From NCBI RefSeq assembly GCF_047634355.1, contig NZ_JBLIAL010000004.1: 64,000 bases of DNA. The stretch is one strand, 5' to 3'. How positions within the stretch are numbered: position 1 is the stretch's first letter; each line of letters begins with the position of its first letter. Below are positions 17,506 through 26,131 of this stretch, piece after piece. The DNA is from Porticoccus sp002341315. Its GTDB lineage: Bacteria > Pseudomonadota > Gammaproteobacteria > Pseudomonadales > Porticoccaceae. Under the pieces are notes generated by a model. The model was not told where the DNA came from and ran no database searches. It was given only the letters and a program-made list of their open reading frames with translations. The position numbers and the translations under genes are program-made.

Positions 17506-18686
17506 TCACGCCGATAAAAACAAACTCGATAAGTTTGGACGCTCTTTTATCCGTGTCTTTTCTGCTTGCTATTATACAGGCTTTTTCGGCTAACTTTTTA
17601 AAAATAAACTTTCCTGTCACGCAGTTTTTTGTATTGCTCATGTGTTCTGTTGTGTTTCTTTGGGTGGATAAGATTAAAAAGTCTGTAGTTCTTGTTGCAT
17701 TTATAGGTTTTTTCTGCCTGCTAAGTATTTTTAGCTGTTTTTTCTTCATCGAAGGTGAAGAGTACCAGGAATTATTTTATCAAGCATTTTCAGTATTTTT
17801 ATTTTTGGCATTTTCAATTTTTTTTTCTAGATTTAAATTGTCAATTAATTCGGACCGGTCATTGCCATGGCTAAGGTTTTTTGTTGTATTGTATTGCGCT
17901 TTTTCGTTAATAATGCATTTCTATTTTTGGGATGATGTGGCTGCTATATTTTATGGACAAGGTAATAATTTTGGTGGCCTCTTAATGGATGGACGTATTC
18001 CGCGAATGTATGGGCTTCTATTTAATCCGCTTTCATCGGCGTTTTCAGCTATGATTTTATTAGTATTTTTGTATGTTGCTAATATTCGAGATAGGCTTCT
18101 CTATAGCTTGCTGGCCATTATTGTGTTTTTTGCGCTCTCTAGAAGTGCTATTTTGTCACTTGCGGTATTTGTCTGCTATTGCATCTTTGCTAGGTGGTAT
18201 AAGATTCTGTTGATTTCATCTTTTCCAATTGTTTTTATTTTTTTTGTCAGATTGGAGTATTTTGGTTTTCTCATAGATAGTGTCTTGAAGGATGAGACCG
18301 GGTCGATAAGAGAGCATATTTTGAATTATAAAATAGGGTTTGATCGCGTTGTCAGTCTGTATGGTGAGGGCTTTGTTGATGCGCGTGCCTATGGAGCGTG
18401 GAATGTTAGACTTGAAAGCATGCCGCTTCAATTTGCCTTTACTGGTGGAGGGGTAGTATTTTTCACATTAATGCTTCTTATTTCCCTATGTCTGTTTTTT
18501 TTGGTGCGTCGCTTTGGGTTAAGGCGAGGTATCTCTGCATTTTTATTATTGCCATTGGTGTTTTCTTTTCCTTTGCATACATTCAATTTACCGATTTTCC
18601 TTTTAATTTTTCTTTTATGTCTCTGGATGCCAGATATTGTTAGCTTTAAGAAAGATGGTTCTTTTTCTGATCGGTTAGAGTATTGA
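17502..18686 (+). CDS. wzy: Wzy-like O-antigen polymerase
   Basis: 394 aa integral membrane protein with about ten hydrophobic segments, very AT-rich and Phe-rich, as is common for Wzy. ATG overlaps the stop of the sialyltransferase-like gene (ATGA). A periplasmic loop around residues 260-310 has the RxxxW-type pattern (ARAYGAWNVR) seen in Wzy/O-antigen ligase proteins. It is the second such protein in the window and would polymerise the module B repeat unit delivered by the 12040-13335 flippase. Ligase function cannot be excluded. Confidence 0.75.
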   Translation: MITPIKTNSISLDALLSVSFLLAIIQAFSANFLKINFPVTQFFVLLMCSVVFLWVDKIKKSVVLVAFIGFFCLLSIFSCFFFIEGEEYQELFYQAFSVFLFLAFSIFFSRFKLSINSDRSLPWLRFFVVLYCAFSLIMHFYFWDDVAAIFYGQGNNFGGLLMDGRIPRMYGLLFNPLSSAFSAMILLVFLYVANIRDRLLYSLLAIIVFFALSRSAILSLAVFVCYCIFARWYKILLISSFPIVFIFFVRLEYFGFLIDSVLKDETGSIREHILNYKIGFDRVVSLYGEGFVDARAYGAWNVRLESMPLQFAFTGGGVVFFTLMLLISLCLFFLVRRFGLRRGISAFLLLPLVFSFPLHTFNLPIFLLIFLLCLWMPDIVSFKKDGSFSDRLEY

Positions 18687-18772
18687 AATGATTTCTGAAG
18701 AGAAAATTTACAGGCTGGAATGTGTTGGATATTTTGAAATAGTGGATTTTTACCTTAGTGAAATATAGTGGT

Positions 18773-18801
18773 TACGTAAAATGTAGACCATTTTTTACGT
18801 A
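18773..18801. other. imperfect hairpin in the wzy-wecG-like gap
   Basis: Arms TACGTAAAATG (18773-18783) and CATTTTTTACGTA (18789-18801) pair with a two-T bulge around a 5-base loop. It lies 87 bp after the Wzy-like gene and 139 bp before the next start. A T-rich right arm could act as a weak terminator, but no T tract follows, so an operator or mRNA structure is equally possible. The rest of this 253 bp gap shows nothing I recognise. Confidence 0.35.
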
Positions 18802-18939
18802 TTAGTGCGGATCACAGATGTAAAGTTGCTTCTGGTAATGGTCTCATGAAAGTATTGCTCGATCAGAAGTGGATGAGTTCTGACAGTGGTCAGTAGCTTG
18901 ATCGTGCGAGATTTGTTGTCTTAACTACCAGGAGCTCTT

Positions 18940-19713
18940 GTGTCTGAATATGTTGAACGGATTCACTTTTTAGCAACTCCCTTTGATTTGTTATCCGAAG
19001 AAAAGGTGTTGTCGATGCTATCTCAGCCTGACTTAGCTGATCTTCCCTTTCGATATCTTGTCACGCCGAATTCAGATCATGTTGTTCGCAACTACACGCA
19101 ACCGGAGTTGTTAGATATTTATGAGCGCGCGTGGTTAAGCCTTTGTGATAGCCAAGTTGTTGCTCGCTTGGCTCGCGCCAAAAATTATCCGATTAAAGAA
19201 GTCGTCACTGGTAGTGAGTTAACACGTAATTTATTCGAATCAGTTTTTGATGCCGGGCATCGTATTACTGTTATTGGTTGTGAGCTTCGTGTTGTCGATT
19301 ATCTAAAGGAACATTATGGCCTGTCGAAGATAAATCATCACAACCCGAAGATGGGGTTTATCCATGATGACTCAGCTATTCAGGAATGCTGTCAGTTTGT
19401 CATAGATCATCCGGCAGATTTTGTGTTGATCGCTGTTGGTTCGCCACAGCAGGAAATCCTCGCCTCATTTCTGAGTTCCACGTCGGGTTGCAAGGGGATT
19501 GGACTTTGTATCGGGGCATCGCTATTGTTTCTGTCCGGGCAGGAGAGGCGAGCCCCTAGGATTTTCTCCAGATTGGGGTTGGAGTGGTTGTTCAGATTGT
19601 TGCAGGATCCCAAGCGGCTGTGGCGTCGATATTTTAATAATTTAAATATCTTTCCTATGGTTTTCAGGGAAAAACCCTTTGATGGAAAAGCCAGCCATAG
19701 ATCCCTTATTTGA
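18940..19713 (+). CDS. WecG/TagA/CpsF-family glycosyltransferase
   Basis: 257 aa, GTG start with AGGAG at 18930-18934 (5 bp spacing). The family pattern is clear: VTPNSDHVVRNY near residues 41-52 with the conserved Asp, a GSELTRNLFE segment, GSPQQEILAS near 165-174, and the FLSGQERRAPR and GLEWLFRLLQDPKRLWRR C-terminal stretches. Members transfer ManNAcA (WecG), ManNAc (TagA) or other sugars from UDP donors onto a polyprenyl-diphosphate acceptor, at the inner membrane. It is the only other clear glycosyltransferase in module B, so the repeat unit may be short. Donor not assignable. Confidence 0.9.
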   Translation: MSEYVERIHFLATPFDLLSEEKVLSMLSQPDLADLPFRYLVTPNSDHVVRNYTQPELLDIYERAWLSLCDSQVVARLARAKNYPIKEVVTGSELTRNLFESVFDAGHRITVIGCELRVVDYLKEHYGLSKINHHNPKMGFIHDDSAIQECCQFVIDHPADFVLIAVGSPQQEILASFLSSTSGCKGIGLCIGASLLFLSGQERRAPRIFSRLGLEWLFRLLQDPKRLWRRYFNNLNIFPMVFREKPFDGKASHRSLI

Positions 19714-19912
19714 GTTATCGGTTACTTATTTTCCAGTTATAAACTATAAAACCATACTATGACATGTTGGGCTTTAGTATGCTGGTCATGGAGGGTAAAC
19801 GTCGCGATTCAAGTTGCCCTGCTGATATTAGCTACCCTCAAGCTGGTGTTTTATCGGATAAGACCAGCGGTGCCATATCATTGAGTGAAAGCGCTAAATA
19901 GAGAGCTGTGTT

Positions 19913-21334
19913 ATGCCAATAATCCCCGTTGTGATGGCTGGTGGTTCAGGAACCCGTTTGTGGCCGCTCTCACGACAGTTATATCCAAAACAGTTCCTGC
20001 CACTGTTGGGGGAGTGCACCATGCTGCAGGAAACCTACGGTCGCTTGAGAGCGCTAGACACACAACCCTCATTATTTGTTTGCGGTGAAAACCACCGGTT
20101 TATTGTGGCAGAACAGCTCAGGTTGACAGGTTGTGATCCGGCCATGATTCTGCTTGAGCCAGAGGGCAGGAATACAGCGCCTGCGGTGGCGCTGGCTGCT
20201 TGCTATGCTCTGGAGAATGCCGGGGACGGCGATGACCCGATGTTGTTGGTGTTGGCTGCAGATCATGCGATACAGGATGTCGATGCATTTCAGGCGGCGG
20301 TGATTGCGGCCCTGCCCTTTGCCGAGCAGGGGAAGCTGGTGACTTTTGGCATTGTGCCGAGCGCACCTGAAACCGGATACGGTTATATAAAGTGTGGTGA
20401 TTTGGTCGGTAGGGGGCCTGCAAAAATTGTATCGAGGTTTGTAGAAAAACCGGCCAAAGCTCTCGCTGAGCAATATCTGACCGAGGGCGGCTATCTCTGG
20501 AACAGCGGTATGTTTCTGTTCAGTGCGCGTCGTTATCTGGAGGAGCTGCAGACGCACAGCCCTGAAATTATGTCGGCTTGCCAAAAAGCCATGTCATCGG
20601 CTTCGGTAGACAGTGATTTTCTCAGACCTGATAGAGGTGTTTTTCTCGATTGCCCCGCGGATTCCATCGACTATGCCGTCATGGAAAAAACCCCCGATGC
20701 CGTGGTGGTACCAATGGATTGTGGTTGGAGTGACGTGGGTTCATGGTCAGCGCTTTGGGCTATATCTGAAAAAGATCAGTGCGGTAACACTCTGAAAGGT
20801 GATGTGATGGCACTGGACACCCATGACTCGTTTATCCAGGCGGATCAAAAATTGATTGCGACAATGGGACTGCGGGACGTGGTGATCATCGAAAGTGACG
20901 ATGCCATTCTGGTGGCCGACAAAAAACGCGTGCAAGAGGTCAAACAAATTGTTGACCAGTTGCGGGTGGAAAAACGCCCCGAAGCAGAGGCCCATCGCAA
21001 GGTTTTTCGACCCTGGGGGTATTACGATGCCATTGAAAATGGTGAACGTTTCCAGGTAAAGCGGATTCTGGTCAAACCCGGTGGGCGGCTTTCCTTACAA
21101 ATGCATCACCACCGGGCAGAGCACTGGGTAGTGGTGAGTGGTACGGCGCTGGTGACAAAGGGCGAAGAGACATTTCTGCTATCGGAGAATGAATCGACAT
21201 TTATTCCTATTGGCGAAACACATCGCCTGGAGAACCCGGGGTCTATTCCATTGGAGATCATCGAAGTACAGTCCGGGGGATATCTGGGCGAGGACGATAT
21301 CGTCAGATTCGAGGATATCTATAAGCGCAATTAA
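19913..21334 (+). CDS. manC: mannose-1-phosphate guanylyltransferase / mannose-6-phosphate isomerase
   Basis: 473 aa bifunctional type II PMI/GMP enzyme (ManC/CpsB/AlgA; usual length about 470-480). N-terminal nucleotidyltransferase with MAGGSGTRLWPLSR and YPKQFLPL (residues 8-31), plus FVEKPAKAL. The C-terminal cupin has FQVKRILVKPG and the metal-binding MHHHRAEHW cluster near residues 385-405. It makes GDP-mannose, feeding mannose or GDP-deoxysugars into the glycans. No phosphomannomutase or gmd/fcl gene is in the window. 199 bp upstream is AT-rich and probably holds its own promoter, but no clear boxes were found. Confidence 0.95.
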   Translation: MPIIPVVMAGGSGTRLWPLSRQLYPKQFLPLLGECTMLQETYGRLRALDTQPSLFVCGENHRFIVAEQLRLTGCDPAMILLEPEGRNTAPAVALAACYALENAGDGDDPMLLVLAADHAIQDVDAFQAAVIAALPFAEQGKLVTFGIVPSAPETGYGYIKCGDLVGRGPAKIVSRFVEKPAKALAEQYLTEGGYLWNSGMFLFSARRYLEELQTHSPEIMSACQKAMSSASVDSDFLRPDRGVFLDCPADSIDYAVMEKTPDAVVVPMDCGWSDVGSWSALWAISEKDQCGNTLKGDVMALDTHDSFIQADQKLIATMGLRDVVIIESDDAILVADKKRVQEVKQIVDQLRVEKRPEAEAHRKVFRPWGYYDAIENGERFQVKRILVKPGGRLSLQMHHHRAEHWVVVSGTALVTKGEETFLLSENESTFIPIGETHRLENPGSIPLEIIEVQSGGYLGEDDIVRFEDIYKRN

Positions 21335-21372
21335 GGTTGTTTTTCGAGCTGTTGAAACGAATTCATGCAACG

Positions 21373-22896
21373 TTAATGGCGGGTGAATATTTTTATATGG
21401 TCGGGTATGTTTTCGTAGCAGCGTGAAGCAAAATTCTGCCGAAGGTAGTCGTACACGTCCGGGTGTGTACGGGAAAAACGCAAATCATCCCTGCCATCCA
21501 GTAAAACGTCAAAGATAATTGCCAGCTTTGTCCTGTTTGTCATGAGCTCCTGTATCATTTTCTGCTGCTTTTCTGGCCCGGCAGGGTAGACGCAATAGGT
21601 GTCGTAGGCAGCGGGATCTCTGTTGTAGAGCGCGTAGAATCCGGGTATCGAGGGTGCAAAAAAACATTTTTCATCACTGTTGGAACAGGTATTTATAAAC
21701 TTGTTCATCTGTTCAAGCATGTTCGCTTGGGGGGGAGGTAGCAGGAAAAATTCGTTGTTCAGAGCAAGTTTTACATCGGATTTTGGCTTGATTAGGCGCC
21801 GTGCGCTATTTTGTAGATTTTTATTATTCAGCAGAATTGAGCTGGCGGTCAGAAGAGCGAGAACAGGTAGAATGATAGCCGATGAAAATAGCAGGGCACT
21901 GAGGGCGACAATGGTTATCAGGCAGGGGTGTATGCTCATGCACAGGTGGTCAAAGTCACAGCGCGAATAGAGGTGGTGGAAGTACGCCATACCCACCGTG
22001 CTGCCGCTGATAATTAGCGCAGACAGGTTTGGAGACCTGTCGATCTGTACTAGTCCGACAACCATGCCAGTGATATAGATGAGAGGTAGCGCATTGAACA
22101 GCGTCTTGAACAGTATCCGTTTGGCCCGAGGTTGGCGTGTCCAATGGGGTGTGGGTCGCCCCCAAAATGGTAATGGTAACGACAGGTTGGTTGTCCCGCG
22201 TTTCAAAATGGTCAGGACTTTTTCGTGCCAGTAGGCATTGGCAAAGCCGGAATAGCGAGCGGCAATGTACAGTAAAGGCATGAGACCGATCATGGTTCCG
22301 ACTGTAAACACGCCGCCCGTGACGAGAAAATCCAGTTGGCCGGATATCAGGCATATCAGGCAGATAACAAGGAAAGCGGCACTGGCATAGAGGCCCAGAT
22401 TGAGACCAAGAAAATAGGCCAGGCCGTGAATGATGCCTGCGTAAAGCAGCGTTTTCCCGCCCGGATCGTTGAGTAGCAAATAGCCGCTGGCAATTGTCAG
22501 AAGGCAGGTCAATACTTCGAAACTTTTGTAGTAGGGATGTAACCAGAGATAAAGCAGTACTTGAGATAGCGCCGTTGCGTACCAGTTATGGCTGATCTGA
22601 TAGATTAGCCAGCCGCCAGTCGAGAGAGTGGCGATCATGACCAGTGACATAGCCAGCCGTTGTGTGTGAAAAGTTTGACCGAGCAGTTTCATGAACAGCC
22701 CAACCCACAGATACCTGCCAGGGTCATAAGCACGAAAGTCTCGGATAGGAATCTTTCCTCGTGCATATTGCTGTGCGCCAAAGCAGAGGTAGCCCTCGTC
22801 GGCAGTCTCCAGTTTGACACGAATTCCTGGCAGCCATAGCAACAGAATAATTACCGCTGCAATGAATATGCAGTAAAGCATGCTTGCCTCATACAT
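21373..22896 (-). CDS. GT-C fold membrane glycosyltransferase (GT39/GT83-like)
   Basis: 507 aa with about 8-10 membrane segments in the first 370 residues and a soluble periplasmic-type C-terminal part. The first outer loop has TADEGYLCFGAQQYARG (acidic pair near 34-35), the position of the catalytic Asp/Glu in GT-C enzymes, which use polyprenyl-phosphate sugars. It is the last gene of the minus-strand module C, 58 bp after a methyltransferase, and converges on manC (38 bp apart). With the GT2 enzyme at 23702-24400 it could form a Und-P-sugar loading and periplasmic transfer pair. Substrate unknown. Confidence 0.68.
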   Translation of the reverse strand: MYEASMLYCIFIAAVIILLLWLPGIRVKLETADEGYLCFGAQQYARGKIPIRDFRAYDPGRYLWVGLFMKLLGQTFHTQRLAMSLVMIATLSTGGWLIYQISHNWYATALSQVLLYLWLHPYYKSFEVLTCLLTIASGYLLLNDPGGKTLLYAGIIHGLAYFLGLNLGLYASAAFLVICLICLISGQLDFLVTGGVFTVGTMIGLMPLLYIAARYSGFANAYWHEKVLTILKRGTTNLSLPLPFWGRPTPHWTRQPRAKRILFKTLFNALPLIYITGMVVGLVQIDRSPNLSALIISGSTVGMAYFHHLYSRCDFDHLCMSIHPCLITIVALSALLFSSAIILPVLALLTASSILLNNKNLQNSARRLIKPKSDVKLALNNEFFLLPPPQANMLEQMNKFINTCSNSDEKCFFAPSIPGFYALYNRDPAAYDTYCVYPAGPEKQQKMIQELMTNRTKLAIIFDVLLDGRDDLRFSRTHPDVYDYLRQNFASRCYENIPDHIKIFTRH

Positions 22897-22954
22897 GGTG
22901 TGGCTTGCCGGTCATGGTGTTGGTTTCGCTCATACTATGAATCTTTCAGGTTGC

Positions 22955-23695
22955 TCAAGTGGCTTTGGCGGAAATGAATTTGAATGCCGCCACGGGTTTC
23001 AGAATACCAATTCGATCAAATTGTTTTTCAAACCAGTTCCCTGCTTGCAGGTTTTTCAGGGGCGGGGGCAAAATGCCGTAGTTATCGATAGCAATGTCCT
23101 GAAAGCCCGCCGCAGTTAATGCCGCTGTGAGCTTGGCATCTGTCAGATTGAGAATCCCCTTTTCGGCTTTCCATCGCATGCTGGGAGACAGGGAAATCTG
23201 TAGATAATAGAAGGGACAAAAGGGGTTAACGTCAACGAAAAGTAGCCTTCCCTCAGGTTTGAGGACCTGCTTCATCCCGATAAATGCACTTTTAATATCG
23301 ATCAGATGATGCAGCATGAAAAAACCGGTCATGGCATCAAATTGGCCATGCAGTGATGCCGGTGGTGTCAGAATGTCGCCGCAATGGGTGGCAATATCAA
23401 TAGCCTCCGGGCAAGCAGATACCAGCTTTTCTAGCAGATAGGGAGAAAGGTCAAAACCCTCGATATCGACGCCTTCACAGCGCAGCGGTATCGTGAATTT
23501 ACCCATACCGCAGCCAACGTCCAGCACCTTGTCGCCCTTAAGGAGAAGGTTACTGTCGAGCACACGCCTGACATGGGACACAATATAATTGGAATTACCG
23601 GGCTGCACCCGCCAGTTCTGTTGTTGTGTTCGCGACTCATAATAATCGCGCTGTACCAGGTTGTGTTTTTGCTGACAGCTGTCGTCATTATTCAT
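22955..23695 (-). CDS. class I SAM-dependent methyltransferase
   Basis: 246 aa. VLDVGCGMGKFTIPL near residues 57-71 is SAM motif I; GFDLSPYLLEKL (motif II) and GFFMLHHLIDIKSAF follow in Methyltransf_11/25 order, and GRLLFVDVNPFCPFYYLQ is the later motif. Six bp separate it from the GT2 gene before it. It probably methylates a sugar or sugar-phosphate lipid in the glycan made by module C, rather than ubiquinone, given its neighbours. Substrate not known. Confidence 0.8.
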   Translation of the reverse strand: MNNDDSCQQKHNLVQRDYYESRTQQQNWRVQPGNSNYIVSHVRRVLDSNLLLKGDKVLDVGCGMGKFTIPLRCEGVDIEGFDLSPYLLEKLVSACPEAIDIATHCGDILTPPASLHGQFDAMTGFFMLHHLIDIKSAFIGMKQVLKPEGRLLFVDVNPFCPFYYLQISLSPSMRWKAEKGILNLTDAKLTAALTAAGFQDIAIDNYGILPPPLKNLQAGNWFEKQFDRIGILKPVAAFKFISAKAT

Positions 23696-23701
23696 AGTTG
23701 T

Positions 23702-24400
23702 TCACTCAAGTAAGCATTTGATATTTGAGAGGGCGGTTTTGAGGCGCATCGCCGAAGTGTAGGAGGATGATCCCTGGGGTCGTTGTTCGCGCTCGACTGC
23801 CAGTGTGCTGATCGTCAGTTTTGCCTTGCAGATCAGGCCGGGCAGGTAAAAACGTTTCGTCTCGAAACCAAGCACGGCGTGGACCATGGCTCGGTCCATC
23901 AGCACAAAACAACCTGCTCCTCTTGGCAGGTTGACCATCTGGCGGACCAGCCATTTGAAGACTCTGGACGTGGTCATCCGCCCCGTGCTTTGGTAGGGGT
24001 TGGAACGAACGGCGAAAACGGCATTGGCTTGTCGGGTGGTAATTTCCCGATACAGCCGGGGAATAACTTCGGGGGGGTCCTGCAGGTCCGCATCCATCAC
24101 GGCCACATAATCACTGTTGCTGTTTTTCAGTCCGCTGCGAATGGCCTCCTGTTGCCCCCGATTGTGATCGTGTCGAATGATCCTGATGGTGCGGTGGCGG
24201 CTTTTCAGGTTATGAATAAGCTCATAGGCATTATCCGGGCTCGCATCATCGATAAACAGCAACTCCAGCCCGATATCTAGCGGGGCGCATGCCTGCTCCA
24301 GTCGTGTTACCAATTCGGCAATACTGGCTTCATTGCGGTACACGGGAAGAACAACCGTAAGTGACTTTTTAGGTGCAACGTGCGAGGAATCAGGTTGCAT
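23702..24400 (-). CDS. GT2 glycosyltransferase, polyprenyl-phosphate sugar synthase-like
   Basis: 232 aa. GT-A fold, family 2: VVLPVYRNEASIAELV at the N terminus, IDDASPDNAYELI, NRGQQEAIRSGL and the metal-binding DADLQDPPE near residues 99-107. The whole resembles DPM1/ArnC/GtrB enzymes that load a sugar on polyprenyl phosphate. Unlike ArnC and GtrB it ends without the two C-terminal membrane helices, so it is of the short DPM1 kind. It overlaps the epimerase gene by 11 bp. Possible partner: the GT-C enzyme of the same operon. Confidence 0.82.
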   Translation of the reverse strand: MQPDSSHVAPKKSLTVVLPVYRNEASIAELVTRLEQACAPLDIGLELLFIDDASPDNAYELIHNLKSRHRTIRIIRHDHNRGQQEAIRSGLKNSNSDYVAVMDADLQDPPEVIPRLYREITTRQANAVFAVRSNPYQSTGRMTTSRVFKWLVRQMVNLPRGAGCFVLMDRAMVHAVLGFETKRFYLPGLICKAKLTISTLAVEREQRPQGSSSYTSAMRLKTALSNIKCLLE

Positions 24401-25322
24401 GGCTTTTCATCCAATCTATGGTCTTCGACAGTCCTTGTTGAAGGTCCATGGTCGCGGTCCATCCGAGTACATGACGTGCCTTGTCGACATTGGCAAACCA
24501 GTCATCGCGATCCCATTCCCTTCTAGGGAAGGCCCCTGATTGTATAGAGGGTTTTTTCCCGAGAATTGAGGCAATGGTATTGACGATATCTTCATTGCTG
24601 GTTTTACAGCCGTTGGCGATATTGAAAATATCTCCATAGTTGCACGAATGGGCCGCCAGAAGGCAGGCATTCACCACATCGTCGATATGGACGGGGTCGT
24701 GTGTGCAACCCCGATCGGTGAGCTTCACCGGTTTATCATCGCTGATGTTGCGGATAGCAGTGGGAATTAGTCGATTGTCTGATTCCAGGGGTCCGTAGAT
24801 GTGGAACAACCGCAGGATGGCGACCGGAATTTTTTGTGATCTGGACAGGCTTTGTAATAACTGGCTTCCTGCGAGCTTAGCACCCCCGTACAGGGTGCAG
24901 GGGGCGGGCAAGTCTGTTTCATGGAAGGGGCCTGGCAGGTTGCCATATTCAGTGGAGCTGCCACAGTGGACAAATGCTTTTAACTTTGGTCCCTGAGCAG
25001 ATTCCAGTAAATTAACCAGCGCCAGAGTGTTAAGACGAATCGTTGTTGTTACATCATCGTAGTTGCGATTAACAACCGTATTGAAGACGTAGTGGGGCCG
25101 TATTGCCTGGAGCTGTTGCTGGACAGTGGTTGCGTCGCACAGGTCCATTTCTATTCGTGTGGGGTTGGTATTCAAGCGGTCGAACCGGTAGGTATCAGAG
25201 CCCTGACGTACCTGGGCAAAGACCTGTGCCCCCTGTTTTTCAAGGGTCTTGACCAGGTGAGCGCCGACAAAACCATTGGCACCGGTCACCAGTACAGCTT
25301 TTTGGCTAAAGGTATCGTTCAT
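24390..25322 (-). CDS. NAD-dependent epimerase/dehydratase (SDR)
   Basis: 310 aa extended SDR. VTGANGFVGAHLVKTL near residues 13-28 binds NAD(P); GSSTEYGNLPG and YGGAKLAGSQLL (Tyr-x3-Lys) form the active site. It would epimerise, dehydrate or reduce a nucleotide sugar used in module C. Closest general type is the GDP/CDP-sugar 4,6-dehydratase or 4-reductase group, but the particular reaction cannot be told. It overlaps both neighbours (4 bp with the aldolase-like gene upstream, 11 bp with the GT2 downstream), a tight operon. Confidence 0.83.
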   Translation of the reverse strand: MNDTFSQKAVLVTGANGFVGAHLVKTLEKQGAQVFAQVRQGSDTYRFDRLNTNPTRIEMDLCDATTVQQQLQAIRPHYVFNTVVNRNYDDVTTTIRLNTLALVNLLESAQGPKLKAFVHCGSSTEYGNLPGPFHETDLPAPCTLYGGAKLAGSQLLQSLSRSQKIPVAILRLFHIYGPLESDNRLIPTAIRNISDDKPVKLTDRGCTHDPVHIDDVVNACLLAAHSCNYGDIFNIANGCKTSNEDIVNTIASILGKKPSIQSGAFPRREWDRDDWFANVDKARHVLGWTATMDLQQGLSKTIDWMKSHAT

Positions 25323-26131
25323 GTCAGTGTGTTGAGCAACCTGAAAAGTTGTTGTTGATCCGTCAGTCGATCACTTTCTATCTGTGAAGTCTGCCGCTGC
25401 CTGATTTTGTGAATTTCCTGCTGAATAGCCGGTATCGCTTCTGATGCGGGGATCTGCTGGCTATCGGAGAAGAAAGAGCGCCGGAGGAAAGTGAACTGGC
25501 AGTCCAGCCGTGCCAGCTCGTGAAAAAAGTAATCGACGGGGAGAGGGTGCCCGAAGCCCGGGAGAGTCAGTCCGCCGAATCCGAATGCTGCATACCGGAT
25601 CTGTTGACGAATCGTGTCGACGGTGCCATCCGCCAGTACATGGAACAGTGTTGGCTTTCCCTGCGTAATATGCAGGTCATTCAGCCCGACAAATACTCTC
25701 CGGACATCGTGATCATTGACGACAGGCGCGAGGTTCAGGGCTTCGGTGGTTTCAATCATCAGGCCGATGGCGACTCGCCCGTCAACCTGCCTGAATACCT
25801 GTTCGATTTCCTGGCGGGTCCTTATCATTGGCACCAATATTTCATCGGCACCGGCATCAATCACACGGTCAATTTCATCTGCAGAACCCGAATCGATGGC
25901 ATTAATACGACAAATAACGCCAATATCCCTTGCCTTCAGGCTGGTGATGTCCTCCAGCGAGTGTTGGTTGATCTGAGTGTTATAGCTGGCTTGTCGCTCA
26001 TGCTTGCCTTTGACTTCAAGATCAACAACCACACCGCGACATCCTGCCTTAGTGCAGTCCATATCTGACATTGCGTCCCTGTGGAAGACGAACAGATCGA
26101 AGTCTTTTTCCATCACACTTTCTCTTAACAC
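25319..26131 (-). CDS. HpcH/HpaI-CitE-like aldolase/lyase
   Basis: 270 aa (264 if the Met at residue 7 is used). TIM-barrel pattern of the HpcH/HpaI/CitE group: VVVDLEVKGKHERQ near 34-47, ICRINAID with the substrate Arg, EILVPMIRT, GLMIETTEALNLAP with the metal-binding Glu, and VFVGLNDLHI, the place of the second acidic metal ligand. Such enzymes cleave or form C-C bonds to pyruvate, oxaloacetate or acyl-CoA units with Mg2+. It overlaps the epimerase by 4 bp and the methyltransferase upstream by 7 bp, so it works with sugar-modifying enzymes. A role in making a branched or carbon-extended sugar is inference. Confidence 0.75.
   Translation of the reverse strand: MLRESVMEKDFDLFVFHRDAMSDMDCTKAGCRGVVVDLEVKGKHERQASYNTQINQHSLEDITSLKARDIGVICRINAIDSGSADEIDRVIDAGADEILVPMIRTRQEIEQVFRQVDGRVAIGLMIETTEALNLAPVVNDHDVRRVFVGLNDLHITQGKPTLFHVLADGTVDTIRQQIRYAAFGFGGLTLPGFGHPLPVDYFFHELARLDCQFTFLRRSFFSDSQQIPASEAIPAIQQEIHKIRQRQTSQIESDRLTDQQQLFRLLNTLT

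Noticed and set aside
19714..19912. JUMPstart/ops element before manC or elsewhere in the glycan locus
   Set aside because: I looked for GGCGGTAGC in the gaps of the locus and did not find it.
20072..20584. 170-codon minus-strand frame inside manC
   Set aside because: Shadow of manC codon bias; composition (His, Arg, Gln) is typical of non-coding frames.
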